Positions 47,491 to 56,132 of a stretch of 64,000 bases of DNA are shown piece after piece. Below the pieces are notes generated by a model. It was not told where the DNA came from, made no database searches, and saw nothing but the letters and a program-made list of their open reading frames with translations. The position numbers were made by a program, and so were the translations under genes. How positions within the stretch are numbered: the stretch's first letter is position 1; each line of letters starts with the position of its first letter. The DNA is from Caulobacteraceae bacterium (lineage in GTDB: Bacteria; Pseudomonadota; Alphaproteobacteria; Caulobacterales; Caulobacteraceae), in NCBI GenBank assembly GCA_947475875.1, contig CANJME010000012.1, forward strand, positions 1 through 64,000, read 5' to 3'.

Positions 47491-48318
47491 ATGAGCCGCC
47501 CCTTTCTCAAGATGAATGGTCTGGGCAACGACTTCGCCGTCGTTGAGACCGGACGCGAGGCCTTCGAGCCTTCGCCGGAGCAAGTGCGCGCCTGGGCGGG
47601 CCGCAAGGGCGGCGTCGGCTTCGACCAGCTGATCGGCATCTCGTCCGGCGCCGGGGCTGAGCCCATGGTGCGGTTCTGGAACGCCGACGGCGAAGAGATC
47701 GGGGCGTGCGGCAACGGCTCGCGCTGCGTCGGCTGGCTGTTGATGCGGGCCTCTGGCCTCGACCACGCGAATTTCTCCACCATCGAGCGCCGGCTCTCTG
47801 CCACGAAAGCCGGCGAAAACCTCGTCTCGGTCAACATGGGCGAGCCGCGTCTGGCCTGGAACGAAATCCCGCTGGCCGAAGAGATGGATACGCGAGGCAT
47901 CGAGCTTCAGGTCGGCCCCATCGACAATCCGCGCCTGCACACCCCCGGCGCGGTCTCCATGGGCAATCCGCATGTGGTGTTTTTCGTGCGCGATATCGAC
48001 GTCGTCGACGTCACCCGCGATGGCAGCCTGCTGGAGCACCACCCGCTGTTCCCGGAAGGGGTCAATGTCGGGTTTGCCCAGGTGAAGGGGCCGGATCGCA
48101 TCCGGCTGCGCGTCTGGGAGCGCGGCGCTGGCCTGACCAAGGCCTGCGGCACCGGCGCCTGCGCGGCGCTGGTCGCCTGCCACCGTCGGGGGCTCACCGG
48201 ACGGGCCGCTGACCTGGAACTGGACGGCGGGATGCTCCACATCGAATGGCGCGAGAGCGACAACCACGTCATCATGACCGGACCGGTGGCGCTGGAATAT
48301 TCAGGGGTGCTGCCCTAA
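47491..48318 (+). CDS. dapF: Diaminopimelate epimerase
   Basis: Converts LL- to meso-diaminopimelate for lysine and peptidoglycan. The 275-residue protein has 'KMNGLGNDFAVV', the first catalytic Cys in 'ACGNGSRCVGW' and the second in 'TKACGTGACAALVA'. Standard length. It leads dapF-mtaB-ftsY-yciB, all on the plus strand with tiny gaps or overlaps, a conserved alphaproteobacterial order. Confidence 0.97.
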   Translation: MSRPFLKMNGLGNDFAVVETGREAFEPSPEQVRAWAGRKGGVGFDQLIGISSGAGAEPMVRFWNADGEEIGACGNGSRCVGWLLMRASGLDHANFSTIERRLSATKAGENLVSVNMGEPRLAWNEIPLAEEMDTRGIELQVGPIDNPRLHTPGAVSMGNPHVVFFVRDIDVVDVTRDGSLLEHHPLFPEGVNVGFAQVKGPDRIRLRVWERGAGLTKACGTGACAALVACHRRGLTGRAADLELDGGMLHIEWRESDNHVIMTGPVALEYSGVLP

Positions 48319-48330
48319 GACGGGCGCCCT

Positions 48331-49602
48331 ATGGCCGACGGCTCAAACATTTCCGCATCGCACGGCGTCGAGGTCGTCACTTTCGGGTGCCGGCTGAACG
48401 CCTATGAGTCCGAGCAGGCGCGGGCTCGCGCCCTTGCCGACGGGCTGACCGATGCGGTCGTGTTCAATACCTGCGCAGTGACCGGCGAGGCCGTGCGCCA
48501 GGCGCGGCAGGCGATCCGCAAGGCCCGGCGCGAGCGGCCGGGATCGAAGATCGTCGTCACCGGCTGCGCAGCCCAGATCGACCCGGCGGCATTCGCGGCC
48601 ATGGACGAAGTGGACCTGGTGCTGGGTAACGCCGAGAAGACCCAGGCCGGGGCCTATGCGCTTGCTGAGAAAGGTTCGGGCGAAGACAAGGTCCGCGCCG
48701 CCGATATCATGACCCTGCGGCGCACGGGCGGGCATCTGGTCGACGGCCTGCGCGAGCGGGCGCGGGCCTATGTCGAGGTCCAGAACGGCTGTGATCACCG
48801 CTGCACCTTTTGCATCATCCCGTTCGGACGGGGAAATTCCCGTTCGGTCCCGTCGAGGGAAGTCGTGGCCCACGTCCGCCGCCTCGCCACCTCTGGTGTC
48901 GCCGAGGTGGTGCTCACCGGCGTTGATCTGACCAGCTGGGGCGCCGACCTCGAGAACCGGCCGCTGGGCGCGCTGGTGGCCGCGATCCTGCGGGAGGTCC
49001 CGGAGCTGCCGCGCCTGCGCCTGTCGTCAATCGACGCGGCCGAGATCGACGATGAGCTGATGGCGTGCCTGGCGGGCGAAGAGCGCCTTTGCCCCTATCT
49101 GCACCTGTCGCTGCAGTCGGGCGATGACATGATCCTAAAACGCATGAAGCGCCGCCATTCGCGTGAGCAAGCCCTCGATCTGATCGCCCGCGTGCGCGCC
49201 GTTCGCCCCGATGTCGCCTTCGGGGCAGACTTCATCGCCGGCTTTCCCACCGAGGAAGAGGCTATGTTCGAACAGACGGTGTCGTTCGTCGAAGAAGCGG
49301 GCCTCTCCTTCCTGCATGTCTTTCCCTACAGCGCCCGTCCCGGCACGCCGGCCGCGCGGATGCCCGCTGTGCCCGGCGCCGTCACCAAGGACCGCGCCGC
49401 TCGCCTGCGCGCCTCCGGAGACGCGGCCCTCGTCCGCCACCTGGACCGTCAGGTCGGCCGCACCGTACCCGTCCTCGTCGAAAAACCCGGCGTCGGCCGC
49501 GCGCCCGACTTCACCGAGATCGCCTTTGAAGGCGAGGCGCCGGTGGGCGCGATCACGTCCATGACCCTCACCGGCCACGACGGCCGCCGGGCCCTGGCCT
49601 GA
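48331..49602 (+). CDS. mtaB: tRNA t6A37 methylthiotransferase MtaB
   Basis: Radical SAM enzyme that adds a methylthio group to N6-threonylcarbamoyladenosine 37 of tRNAs reading ANN codons. The 423-residue protein has the N-terminal UPF0004 domain with cysteines in 'FGCRLNAYESE', 'FNTCAVTGEA' and 'TGCAAQ'. The radical SAM cluster CxxxCxxC is in 'NGCDHRCTFCIIPFGRG', and a C-terminal TRAM-like domain follows. It begins 12 bases after dapF, and its TGA overlaps the ftsY ATG (TGATG). Confidence 0.94.
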   Translation: MADGSNISASHGVEVVTFGCRLNAYESEQARARALADGLTDAVVFNTCAVTGEAVRQARQAIRKARRERPGSKIVVTGCAAQIDPAAFAAMDEVDLVLGNAEKTQAGAYALAEKGSGEDKVRAADIMTLRRTGGHLVDGLRERARAYVEVQNGCDHRCTFCIIPFGRGNSRSVPSREVVAHVRRLATSGVAEVVLTGVDLTSWGADLENRPLGALVAAILREVPELPRLRLSSIDAAEIDDELMACLAGEERLCPYLHLSLQSGDDMILKRMKRRHSREQALDLIARVRAVRPDVAFGADFIAGFPTEEEAMFEQTVSFVEEAGLSFLHVFPYSARPGTPAARMPAVPGAVTKDRAARLRASGDAALVRHLDRQVGRTVPVLVEKPGVGRAPDFTEIAFEGEAPVGAITSMTLTGHDGRRALA

Positions 49603-50543
49603 TGAGCGAAGAACCCAAGAAGAAGGGCTGGTTCGCCCGGCTGACCGAGGGGCTGACCCGCACCTCGCAACAGATCACCGAGACGGTGGTCGCCGCCGTG
49701 GTGAAAAAGCCGCTCGACCAGTCGACCCTCGATGAGCTGGAAGAAATGCTGATCGAGGCCGATCTCGGCCCGCGCACCGCCGCCAAGATCGCCAAGGCGT
49801 TCGGCGAGAACCGCTTTGGCAAGACCCCCGATGAGGCCGAGGTCAAGGGCGCGCTGGCCGAACTGGTCGCCGCGGAGCTCGCGCCACGGCAGGGAAAGTT
49901 CGATCCCCTAGCCCATCCGATGCGCCCCTATGTGGTGCTGTTCGTCGGCGTCAACGGCTCGGGCAAAACCACGACACTCGGCAAGATCGCTTCGAGCCTG
50001 ACCAAACGCGGCGCCAAGGTGATGGTGGTGGCGGGCGACACCTTCCGCGCCGCCGCCGTCGAGCAATTGAAGGTCTGGGCCGACCGCTCGGGCGCGGCCT
50101 TCATGTCGCGGCCGATCAATTCGGACGCCGCGGGCCTGGCTTTCGAGGCGGCCGAACGGGCCCGGGCCGAGAACTTCGACGTCGTGCTGATCGACACCGC
50201 CGGCCGGCTGCAGAACAAGCAGGGCCTGATGGACGAGCTGTTGAAGATCGTCCGGGTGCTCAAGAAATTCGACGCCAGCGCGCCGCACGAAACCCTGCTG
50301 GTGCTCGACGCGACGGTGGGGCGCAATGCACTGTCGCAAGAAAACATCTTCGGCAACACGGCCGGGGTCACAGGTATTGTCATGACCAAGCTCGACGGCA
50401 CAGCGCGGGGCGGCGTGCTCGTGCCCGTCGCCCAGGCCTCGGATGCGCCCATCAAGCTGATCGGCGTCGGTGAGGGCATCGAGGACCTGCAGGATTTCGA
50501 CGCCGTAGCCTTTTCGCGCTCACTGGTGGGACTGGACGGATGA
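49602..50543 (+). CDS. ftsY: SRP receptor FtsY
   Basis: Membrane-associated GTPase that docks ribosome-SRP complexes. The 313-residue protein has a short basic, aromatic N-terminus (KKKGWFARLTEGLTRT), which is the lipid-binding helix, and lacks the long acidic A domain of E. coli. The NG domain shows 'GVNGSGKTTTLGKIA', 'DTFRAAAVEQL', 'DTAGRLQNK' and 'TKLDGTARGG'. Its partner ffh is at 28-29.6 kb. It overlaps mtaB by one base and yciB by four. Confidence 0.97.
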   Translation: MSEEPKKKGWFARLTEGLTRTSQQITETVVAAVVKKPLDQSTLDELEEMLIEADLGPRTAAKIAKAFGENRFGKTPDEAEVKGALAELVAAELAPRQGKFDPLAHPMRPYVVLFVGVNGSGKTTTLGKIASSLTKRGAKVMVVAGDTFRAAAVEQLKVWADRSGAAFMSRPINSDAAGLAFEAAERARAENFDVVLIDTAGRLQNKQGLMDELLKIVRVLKKFDASAPHETLLVLDATVGRNALSQENIFGNTAGVTGIVMTKLDGTARGGVLVPVAQASDAPIKLIGVGEGIEDLQDFDAVAFSRSLVGLDG

Positions 50544-51187
50544 CCGAGATGACCAAAACCCCACCCAAGTGGGTGAAACCGACTGTCGACTACCTGGGCC
50601 TCCTTGCCTTCGTCGGCGTCTATCTGGCGGGCCGCGTGTTCACCGACCGGACAAACAACGAGGACCTGCTGACCGCCAGCTGGGGCATGGCCGCAGGTTC
50701 AGCGGTGGCTTTAGCGTTGGGCCTGGCTATCCTGAAAAAGATCCCGCCCCTGCCGCTGTTCACCGGGGCGTCGGCAGTGGTGTTCGCGGGCCTGGCTTTG
50801 ATCTTCCACGACACCATCTTCATCAAGATCAAGCTGACCATCATCGATGGCATCCTGGCCGGCGCCCTGATCGGCGGCCAGCTGATGGGCAAGGCGCCCC
50901 TGAAGGCCATGCTGGGCGAGGCTTTGCATCTTGAGCCCGCGACCTGGACCAAGCTGACCTGGCGCTATGCGGGCTTTTTCGCGGCCTGCGCCATTGGCAA
51001 CGAGATCATCTGGCGCAACGCCGGAGCCGGCCACGTGTGGAGCGAGGACGTCTGGGTCTTCTACCGCTTCCCCGGCATCATGATCCTGGCCCTGCTCTTC
51101 TCGTTCAGCCAGGTGCCGCTGATGATGAAGGACATGATGGCCCACGAAGAGGGCAAGGAAACCCCGCCGGTTCCGCCCGCCGATTAA
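50540..51187 (+). CDS. yciB: Septation protein A family (YciB/IspZ)
   Basis: Inner-membrane protein of 215 residues with about five helices, needed for normal septation and envelope integrity in enterobacteria. Family features are 'DYLGLLAFVGVYL', 'FHDTIFIKIKLTIIDGILAG' and 'GNEIIWRNAGAGHVW'. The start (ATG at 50540) overlaps the ftsY stop. Its stop overlaps that of the convergent transporter by 4 bases. Confidence 0.9.
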   Translation: MTEMTKTPPKWVKPTVDYLGLLAFVGVYLAGRVFTDRTNNEDLLTASWGMAAGSAVALALGLAILKKIPPLPLFTGASAVVFAGLALIFHDTIFIKIKLTIIDGILAGALIGGQLMGKAPLKAMLGEALHLEPATWTKLTWRYAGFFAACAIGNEIIWRNAGAGHVWSEDVWVFYRFPGIMILALLFSFSQVPLMMKDMMAHEEGKETPPVPPAD

Positions 51188-52836
51188 TCCACCGGCGCGC
51201 CGCGCATCTCCTTGACGAAGAAGAGCATCACCACCAGCGAGACGGCCGTGAAGAACACAGAGTACCAGAGCCCCGAATAGATATTGCCCCGCCAGGTGAC
51301 GATGGCGAAGGACAGGGCGGGCAGGAACCCGCCAATCCACCCCGTGCCGATGTGGTAGGGCAGGGACAGGGCCGTGTAGCGCACATTGGCCGGGAACATC
51401 TCGACCAGGGCCGCGGCCTGGGGCCCGTAAAGGGCGGTCGCGCCCACCACCATGGCCAGCAGCACCAGGAACAGGCCCACCGACGAGGTCTTGGCCGGGT
51501 CGGCTTTTTCCGGATAACCGGCAGCCTTGAGCGCTGTGGTCACGCGGCCGGCGATGGTGTTGCGGCTGGCGGTCAGGGCCTTGAGGTCCGCGCCCTCGGC
51601 CTTGTCCATGGCGACCACGGTCTGGCCGACTCGAACCTCGGCGAGCGAACCGGCGGGCGCCGCTTCTCGGTCATAGCTGACCCCGGCGTTGGAAAGCGTG
51701 CTGGTGGCGATATCACAGGAGTTCAGGAAAATGGTCTTGCCCACCGGGTCGAACTGGAAGTGGCAGTCGGCCGGATCGGCGCGCACCACCACCGGCGAGG
51801 CGGCGGCCGCCGTACTCAGCGCCGGATTGCCGAATTTCTCGAACATGTGGAAAGCCGGGAAATAGGCGGCCAGCATGACCACCAGGCCGAACAGCATGAC
51901 GGGCTTGCGGCCGATGCGGTCGGAAAGCCGGCCGAAAAACAGATAGAGCGGTACGCTTGCGGCCGTGGCCCCGAGGATGACCATGCTGGATATCTTGGGG
52001 TCGACCTTGATGAATTTCTCCATGAAGGTCTGGGCGTAGAAGAAGGTGCAGTACCAGACCGCCCCTTGCGCCACCATGATGCCGAAGAGCGCCAGGATGG
52101 CCTTGCGCCCGTTCTTCCAGCCGGTCTTGAAGTCGAAGAAGGAGTCGACATAGGGGCGCTCGGAGCGGCGGCCTTCTTCCTTCATTTTGGAGAACACCGG
52201 GCTTTCGTTGAGCTTGAGGCGTATCCACAGCGAGATCGCCAGCAGCACGGCGGAGAAGAAGAAGGGAATCCGCCACAGGCCGTGATCGTTGAAGGCTTCC
52301 TTGCCGACGATGAAGTCGCGGGTGACCAGGACGACAAGCAAGGCCGCGGCGAGCCCGAAGGCGGCCGAACAGCCCAGCCAGGCAGACATCGCCCCGCGCT
52401 TGTTCGCATCGACATGCTCGACGATGTAGATCGCCGCCCCGCCCCATTCGCCGCCGAGCGCCAGGCCCTGCAGGATACGCAGGCCGATGAAGATGATCGG
52501 GGCCGCGATGCCGATCTGGCTGTAGTTGGGGATGAAGCCGATGGCGAAGGTCGCCACCCCCATCATCGACATGGTGATCAGGAACGTCGCCTTGCGGCCG
52601 ATGCGGTCGCCGACGCGGCCGAACAGCAGAGCGCCCACCGGGCGGAACGCAAAGCCCACGGAGAAGCTCAGCAGGGCCATCAGATAGCCCGTCGTGGGAT
52701 CAAGGTTCGAGAAGAAGACCTTGGTCAGGATCGGGGCGAGCGGGACGTAGAGGAAAAAGTCGTACCACTCGAAGGCCGTGCCCGCGGTCGAGGCCGCCAC
52801 AACCGTCTTGATGCCCGGTGCTTGCTTGTTCGCCAA
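51184..52836 (-). CDS. MFS transporter, metabolite:H+ symporter (MHS) family, with extra loop domain
   Basis: Twelve-helix proton symporter of 550 residues. MHS features are 'GTAFEWYDFFLYVPLAP', 'RPVGALLFGRVGDRIGRK' and 'QGLALGGEWGGAAIYIVEH'. The family is about 430-450 residues; here some 100 extra residues lie between a helix ending near 'FPAFHMFEKF' and one beginning 'SSVGLFLVLLAMVVGATAL'. The insert contains two cysteines (ADCHFQFDPVGK, LNSCDIATS) and would face the periplasm if the topology is standard. Substrates in the family are organic acids and osmolytes; none is indicated here. Confidence 0.88.
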   Translation of the reverse strand: MANKQAPGIKTVVAASTAGTAFEWYDFFLYVPLAPILTKVFFSNLDPTTGYLMALLSFSVGFAFRPVGALLFGRVGDRIGRKATFLITMSMMGVATFAIGFIPNYSQIGIAAPIIFIGLRILQGLALGGEWGGAAIYIVEHVDANKRGAMSAWLGCSAAFGLAAALLVVLVTRDFIVGKEAFNDHGLWRIPFFFSAVLLAISLWIRLKLNESPVFSKMKEEGRRSERPYVDSFFDFKTGWKNGRKAILALFGIMVAQGAVWYCTFFYAQTFMEKFIKVDPKISSMVILGATAASVPLYLFFGRLSDRIGRKPVMLFGLVVMLAAYFPAFHMFEKFGNPALSTAAAASPVVVRADPADCHFQFDPVGKTIFLNSCDIATSTLSNAGVSYDREAAPAGSLAEVRVGQTVVAMDKAEGADLKALTASRNTIAGRVTTALKAAGYPEKADPAKTSSVGLFLVLLAMVVGATALYGPQAAALVEMFPANVRYTALSLPYHIGTGWIGGFLPALSFAIVTWRGNIYSGLWYSVFFTAVSLVVMLFFVKEMRGAPVD

Positions 52837-52895
52837 CGCTCACTCTCCCCCGATTTTGGGGAAGGTGTAGCACCCGGCGCGAAGAGGGAAAGGGC

Positions 52896-54776
52896 TTAAG
52901 CGGCCTTCTCGGATGAGGCGCCCCCCGCGCCGGCCAGCCGGGTGATCTCGGCGAGCAGGGCGTTGGGGTTGATCGGTTTGCCGACGACGCCGTTCATGCC
53001 GGCGTTGAGATAGTCCTGGCGCTGGTGAGCCATGACATTGGCGGTAAGCGCGATGATCGGCAGATCTTTCGCCGGTCCGTCCAGGGCGCGGATGCGGCGG
53101 GTCGCTTCCACCCCGTCGATCCCCGGCATCTGGATGTCCATCAGGATGAGATCAAAAGCGCCGTGGGCGGCGGCCTCGACGCCGTGTTCGCCGTCTTCGG
53201 CGGTGGCGACGGTGGCGCCCAGGTTTTCCAGCATCTTGCTGGCGATCATCCGGTTTACGGCATTGTCTTCGACCACCAGGATGGAGATTCCGTCGAGATA
53301 GCCGGCTTCGGCGACCACCTGGGGCTGTACAGCCTCGGTGGCCGGAGCGGCGACCTCGATCCAGAAGGTCGAGCCCTGGCCGAGGGTGGAGCGCACGCCC
53401 ACCTTACCGCCCATCATCTCGGCCAGGCGCTGGGTGATAGCCAAACCGAGCCCCGTGCCGCCGAACCGTCGCGTCGTCGAGCCGTCGGCCTGCGAAAACC
53501 GCTGAAAGAGGCTGGACTGGGCTTCCTTCGAAATGCCGACGCCTGTGTCGCTGACCTCAACGCGCAGGCGTTGACCCTCGGGATTGTCGATCAAGGTCGC
53601 AAAGATCGAGACCTCGCCGTGCAAGGTGAACTTCACCGCATTGCCCACGAGGTTGAACAGGGCTTGGCGCATGCGCACCGGGTCGATAGCCACCCAGCCC
53701 TTGGCGCCGGAGCGCTCAACATTGAGCTTGAGACCCTTGGCCTCGGCCTGACTGCGGATCAGGCTGGCGACGCCTTCGACCAGATGGCCCGGATTGACCG
53801 GTTCGGGATTCATCTCAAGCTTGCCGGCCTCGATCTTGGAAAAGTCCAGGACGTCATTGAGCAGTTCAGCCAGCATGGCCCCGCAACCCACAGCCTCGCG
53901 CAACATCCCGCGGCCCGCGCGCGTCAGGGGCTCTTCGTTCAGGAGGTGCAACACCCCCATTACCCCGTTCAGCGGTGTGCGGATCTCGTGGCTTATATTG
54001 GCCAGGAAACTGGCCTTGGCTTCGCTGGCCGCCTCCGCGGCCTCGAGCGCTTCGGCCAGCGGCGTGACGTTTTGCGAAATGCCCTTCAACATGTGCAGAC
54101 CGGACGGCAATGGAAGGGCCCTAAAGGTCGCGCGGACGTGGATCCACTGGCCGTTCTTGGTAATCATGCGGTGCTGGAAGCTGCCGTCGACGCCGTATTT
54201 GATGTCCTTGCCCGTGATCCGCAGCATCCCGTCCAGATCGTCGGGGTGAATCTTGGGGTGGAATTGCTCTGAGGTCTCCAGATCTTCCTGCGACCAGCCG
54301 CTCATGGCGCGAAAATCAGACGACCAGATGTGGCGGCCGGCCTCAGGGTCGAACGACCAGGTGCCGATGCCGGCCGCCTCGGCCAGGAGGCGGCTGTTGA
54401 GGCGGGCTTCCTCAAGCTCAATGTCGCGTTCGCGCTCGGCGGTGACATCGCGCAATACAGCGATGAGTTGGCCATTCTCGAGCGGCTTGCTGTAACCTCG
54501 GTACCAGCGACAGGACCCGTCCTTGTGTCGAATCCGGGCGCTGTGCTCGATGTCAAGACCGGCGCGCAATCGATCAGCGGCCTGTACGGTTATATCAGCA
54601 TCATCTGGATGTAGTATTTCGACGAACGGGCGGTCGATGAGTTCGGCTTTGCTCCAGCCAGTCGCGCGGGTCCAGGCTGGATTGATGACCTTGAAGTCAT
54701 TGTCCGGACCAATGACCGCCATCAACTCGCGGCTGTTTTCAAAAAGCCAGCGGACGGAGTCCTCTTCGTGATTCAC
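52896..54776 (-). CDS. Hybrid sensor histidine kinase (PAS-PAS-HisKA-HATPase-REC)
   Basis: Soluble 626-residue hybrid kinase with no membrane segment. Two PAS domains (about 10-120 and 140-245: 'FKVINPAWTRATGWSKAELI', 'WSSDFRAMSGWSQEDLE') are followed by the phosphoacceptor His in 'ANISHEIRTPLNGVMGVL'. The ATPase boxes are in 'NLVGNAVKFT', 'DTGVGISKEAQ' and 'GGTGLGLAIT'. A C-terminal receiver has Asp in 'LILMDIQMPGIDG'. A phosphotransfer partner is expected but not adjacent. The start is a GTG at 54774-54776 preceded by AGGGGA. Confidence 0.93.
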   Translation of the reverse strand: MNHEEDSVRWLFENSRELMAVIGPDNDFKVINPAWTRATGWSKAELIDRPFVEILHPDDADITVQAADRLRAGLDIEHSARIRHKDGSCRWYRGYSKPLENGQLIAVLRDVTAERERDIELEEARLNSRLLAEAAGIGTWSFDPEAGRHIWSSDFRAMSGWSQEDLETSEQFHPKIHPDDLDGMLRITGKDIKYGVDGSFQHRMITKNGQWIHVRATFRALPLPSGLHMLKGISQNVTPLAEALEAAEAASEAKASFLANISHEIRTPLNGVMGVLHLLNEEPLTRAGRGMLREAVGCGAMLAELLNDVLDFSKIEAGKLEMNPEPVNPGHLVEGVASLIRSQAEAKGLKLNVERSGAKGWVAIDPVRMRQALFNLVGNAVKFTLHGEVSIFATLIDNPEGQRLRVEVSDTGVGISKEAQSSLFQRFSQADGSTTRRFGGTGLGLAITQRLAEMMGGKVGVRSTLGQGSTFWIEVAAPATEAVQPQVVAEAGYLDGISILVVEDNAVNRMIASKMLENLGATVATAEDGEHGVEAAAHGAFDLILMDIQMPGIDGVEATRRIRALDGPAKDLPIIALTANVMAHQRQDYLNAGMNGVVGKPINPNALLAEITRLAGAGGASSEKAA

Positions 54777-54861
54777 GCAGACTTTCCCCTGAGGTATTCA
54801 GCACGAAGATAGGGGGCAGCCGTAAACAGTCTGTTGCGCCCAAAAATGAACGCGGCGTTTT

Positions 54862-56052
54862 TTAGAAGGCGTTCAAACCGGTGATGGCGCGGCCCAGGAT
54901 CAGGGCGTGAACGTCGTGGGCGCCTTCGTAGGTGTTGACGGTCTCGAGGTTCGAGGCATGGCGCATTACATGATATTCACCGGAAATGCCATTGCCGCCA
55001 TGGATGTCGCGAGCGACGCGAGCGATATCCAGCGCCTTGCCGCAGTTGTTGCGCTTCATCATCGAGATGGCTTCCGGCACCCAGGCGCCGGTGTCGATCA
55101 GGCGGCCCAGGGCATAGGCGCCTTCCAGACCCAGCGCGATCTCGGTCGACATGTCGGCGAGCTTCTTCTGCACCAGCTGCCGCTGCGCGAGCGGGCGGTT
55201 AAACAGCATCCGGCTCATGGTGTATTCGCGGCTGGCGTGCAGGCAGAACTCGGCCGCGCCCATCGCGCCCCAACTGATCCCGTAGCGGGCCTTGTTGAGG
55301 CACGAGAACGGTCCTCGCAGACCCTCGACACCGGGCATCAGCTGTTCTTCAGGCACGAAAACGTCCTGCAGGGCAATTTCGCCGGTCACCGAAGCGCGCA
55401 GGGAAAGCTTGTTCTGGATCTTGGGCGTCTCGAGGCCTTTTGAGCCGCGGTCGACCAGGAAGCCGCGGATGCGGCCGTCGAGCTTGGCCCAGACGAGGCA
55501 GACGTCGGCGATCGGCGAATTGGTGATCCACATCTTGGCGCCATTGAGGATATAGCCGCCGTCCACGGCGCGTGCATTGGTGCGCATCGAACCGGGGTCA
55601 GAGCCACCATCGGGCTCGGTCAGGCCGAAACAGCCGATGATTTTGCCCTGCGCCATGCCGGGCAGGTACTTCATGCGCTGCTCTTCCGAGCCGAAGGCGT
55701 AGATCGGGTACATGACCAGCGAGGACTGCACGCTCATGGCCGAGCGGTAGCCGGAATCAACGCCCTCAATGGCGCGCGCGATCAGGCCGTAGGCGACGTG
55801 GGAAACGCCCGAGCCGCCGTATTTCTCCGGCAGGGTCGCGCCCAGGAAGCCCTGTTCGCCCAGTTCGGTCATGATCTCGCGGTCGAAGCGCTCGTCAGCG
55901 TAGGCCGAGACCACGCGCGGCAGCAGCCGCTCGCGCGCATAGGCCTGGGCGGCGTCGGAAATCATCCGCTCGTCCTCGGTCAGGCGCGATTGCAGATCGA
56001 GGGGATCTTCCCACTGATAGGTTTTGACGGCTTCGCCGGAATCGTGGGCCAT
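54862..56052 (-). CDS. gcdH: Glutaryl-CoA dehydrogenase
   Basis: FAD enzyme that oxidises and decarboxylates glutaryl-CoA to crotonyl-CoA in lysine, tryptophan and aromatic breakdown. The 396-residue acyl-CoA dehydrogenase has '[19 protein letters not shown]', '[18 protein letters not shown]', '[10 protein letters not shown]' and the catalytic Glu376 in '[20 protein letters not shown]'. The combination of these motifs separates GCDH from other acyl-CoA dehydrogenases. The start at 56052 (MAHDSGEAV) has GAGGAC upstream. It stands alone between two kinase genes. Confidence 0.92.
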   Translation of the reverse strand: MAHDSGEAVKTYQWEDPLDLQSRLTEDERMISDAAQAYARERLLPRVVSAYADERFDREIMTELGEQGFLGATLPEKYGGSGVSHVAYGLIARAIEGVDSGYRSAMSVQSSLVMYPIYAFGSEEQRMKYLPGMAQGKIIGCFGLTEPDGGSDPGSMRTNARAVDGGYILNGAKMWITNSPIADVCLVWAKLDGRIRGFLVDRGSKGLETPKIQNKLSLRASVTGEIALQDVFVPEEQLMPGVEGLRGPFSCLNKARYGISWGAMGAAEFCLHASREYTMSRMLFNRPLAQRQLVQKKLADMSTEIALGLEGAYALGRLIDTGAWVPEAISMMKRNNCGKALDIARVARDIHGGNGISGEYHVMRHASNLETVNTYEGAHDVHALILGRAITGLNAF

Positions 56053-56132
56053 GGCGGGGTCCTCGAGAGGGTGTTTGAAATGCCGCGACGGCTTAGGCCC
56101 GCGGTGGGGAAAGGTCAAACCTCAGGACGGAA

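Noticed and set aside
51037-52899. 620-codon open frame on the plus strand
   Set aside because: Antisense to the MHS transporter; its translation is rich in His, Gly, Arg and Glu, typical of a shadow frame.
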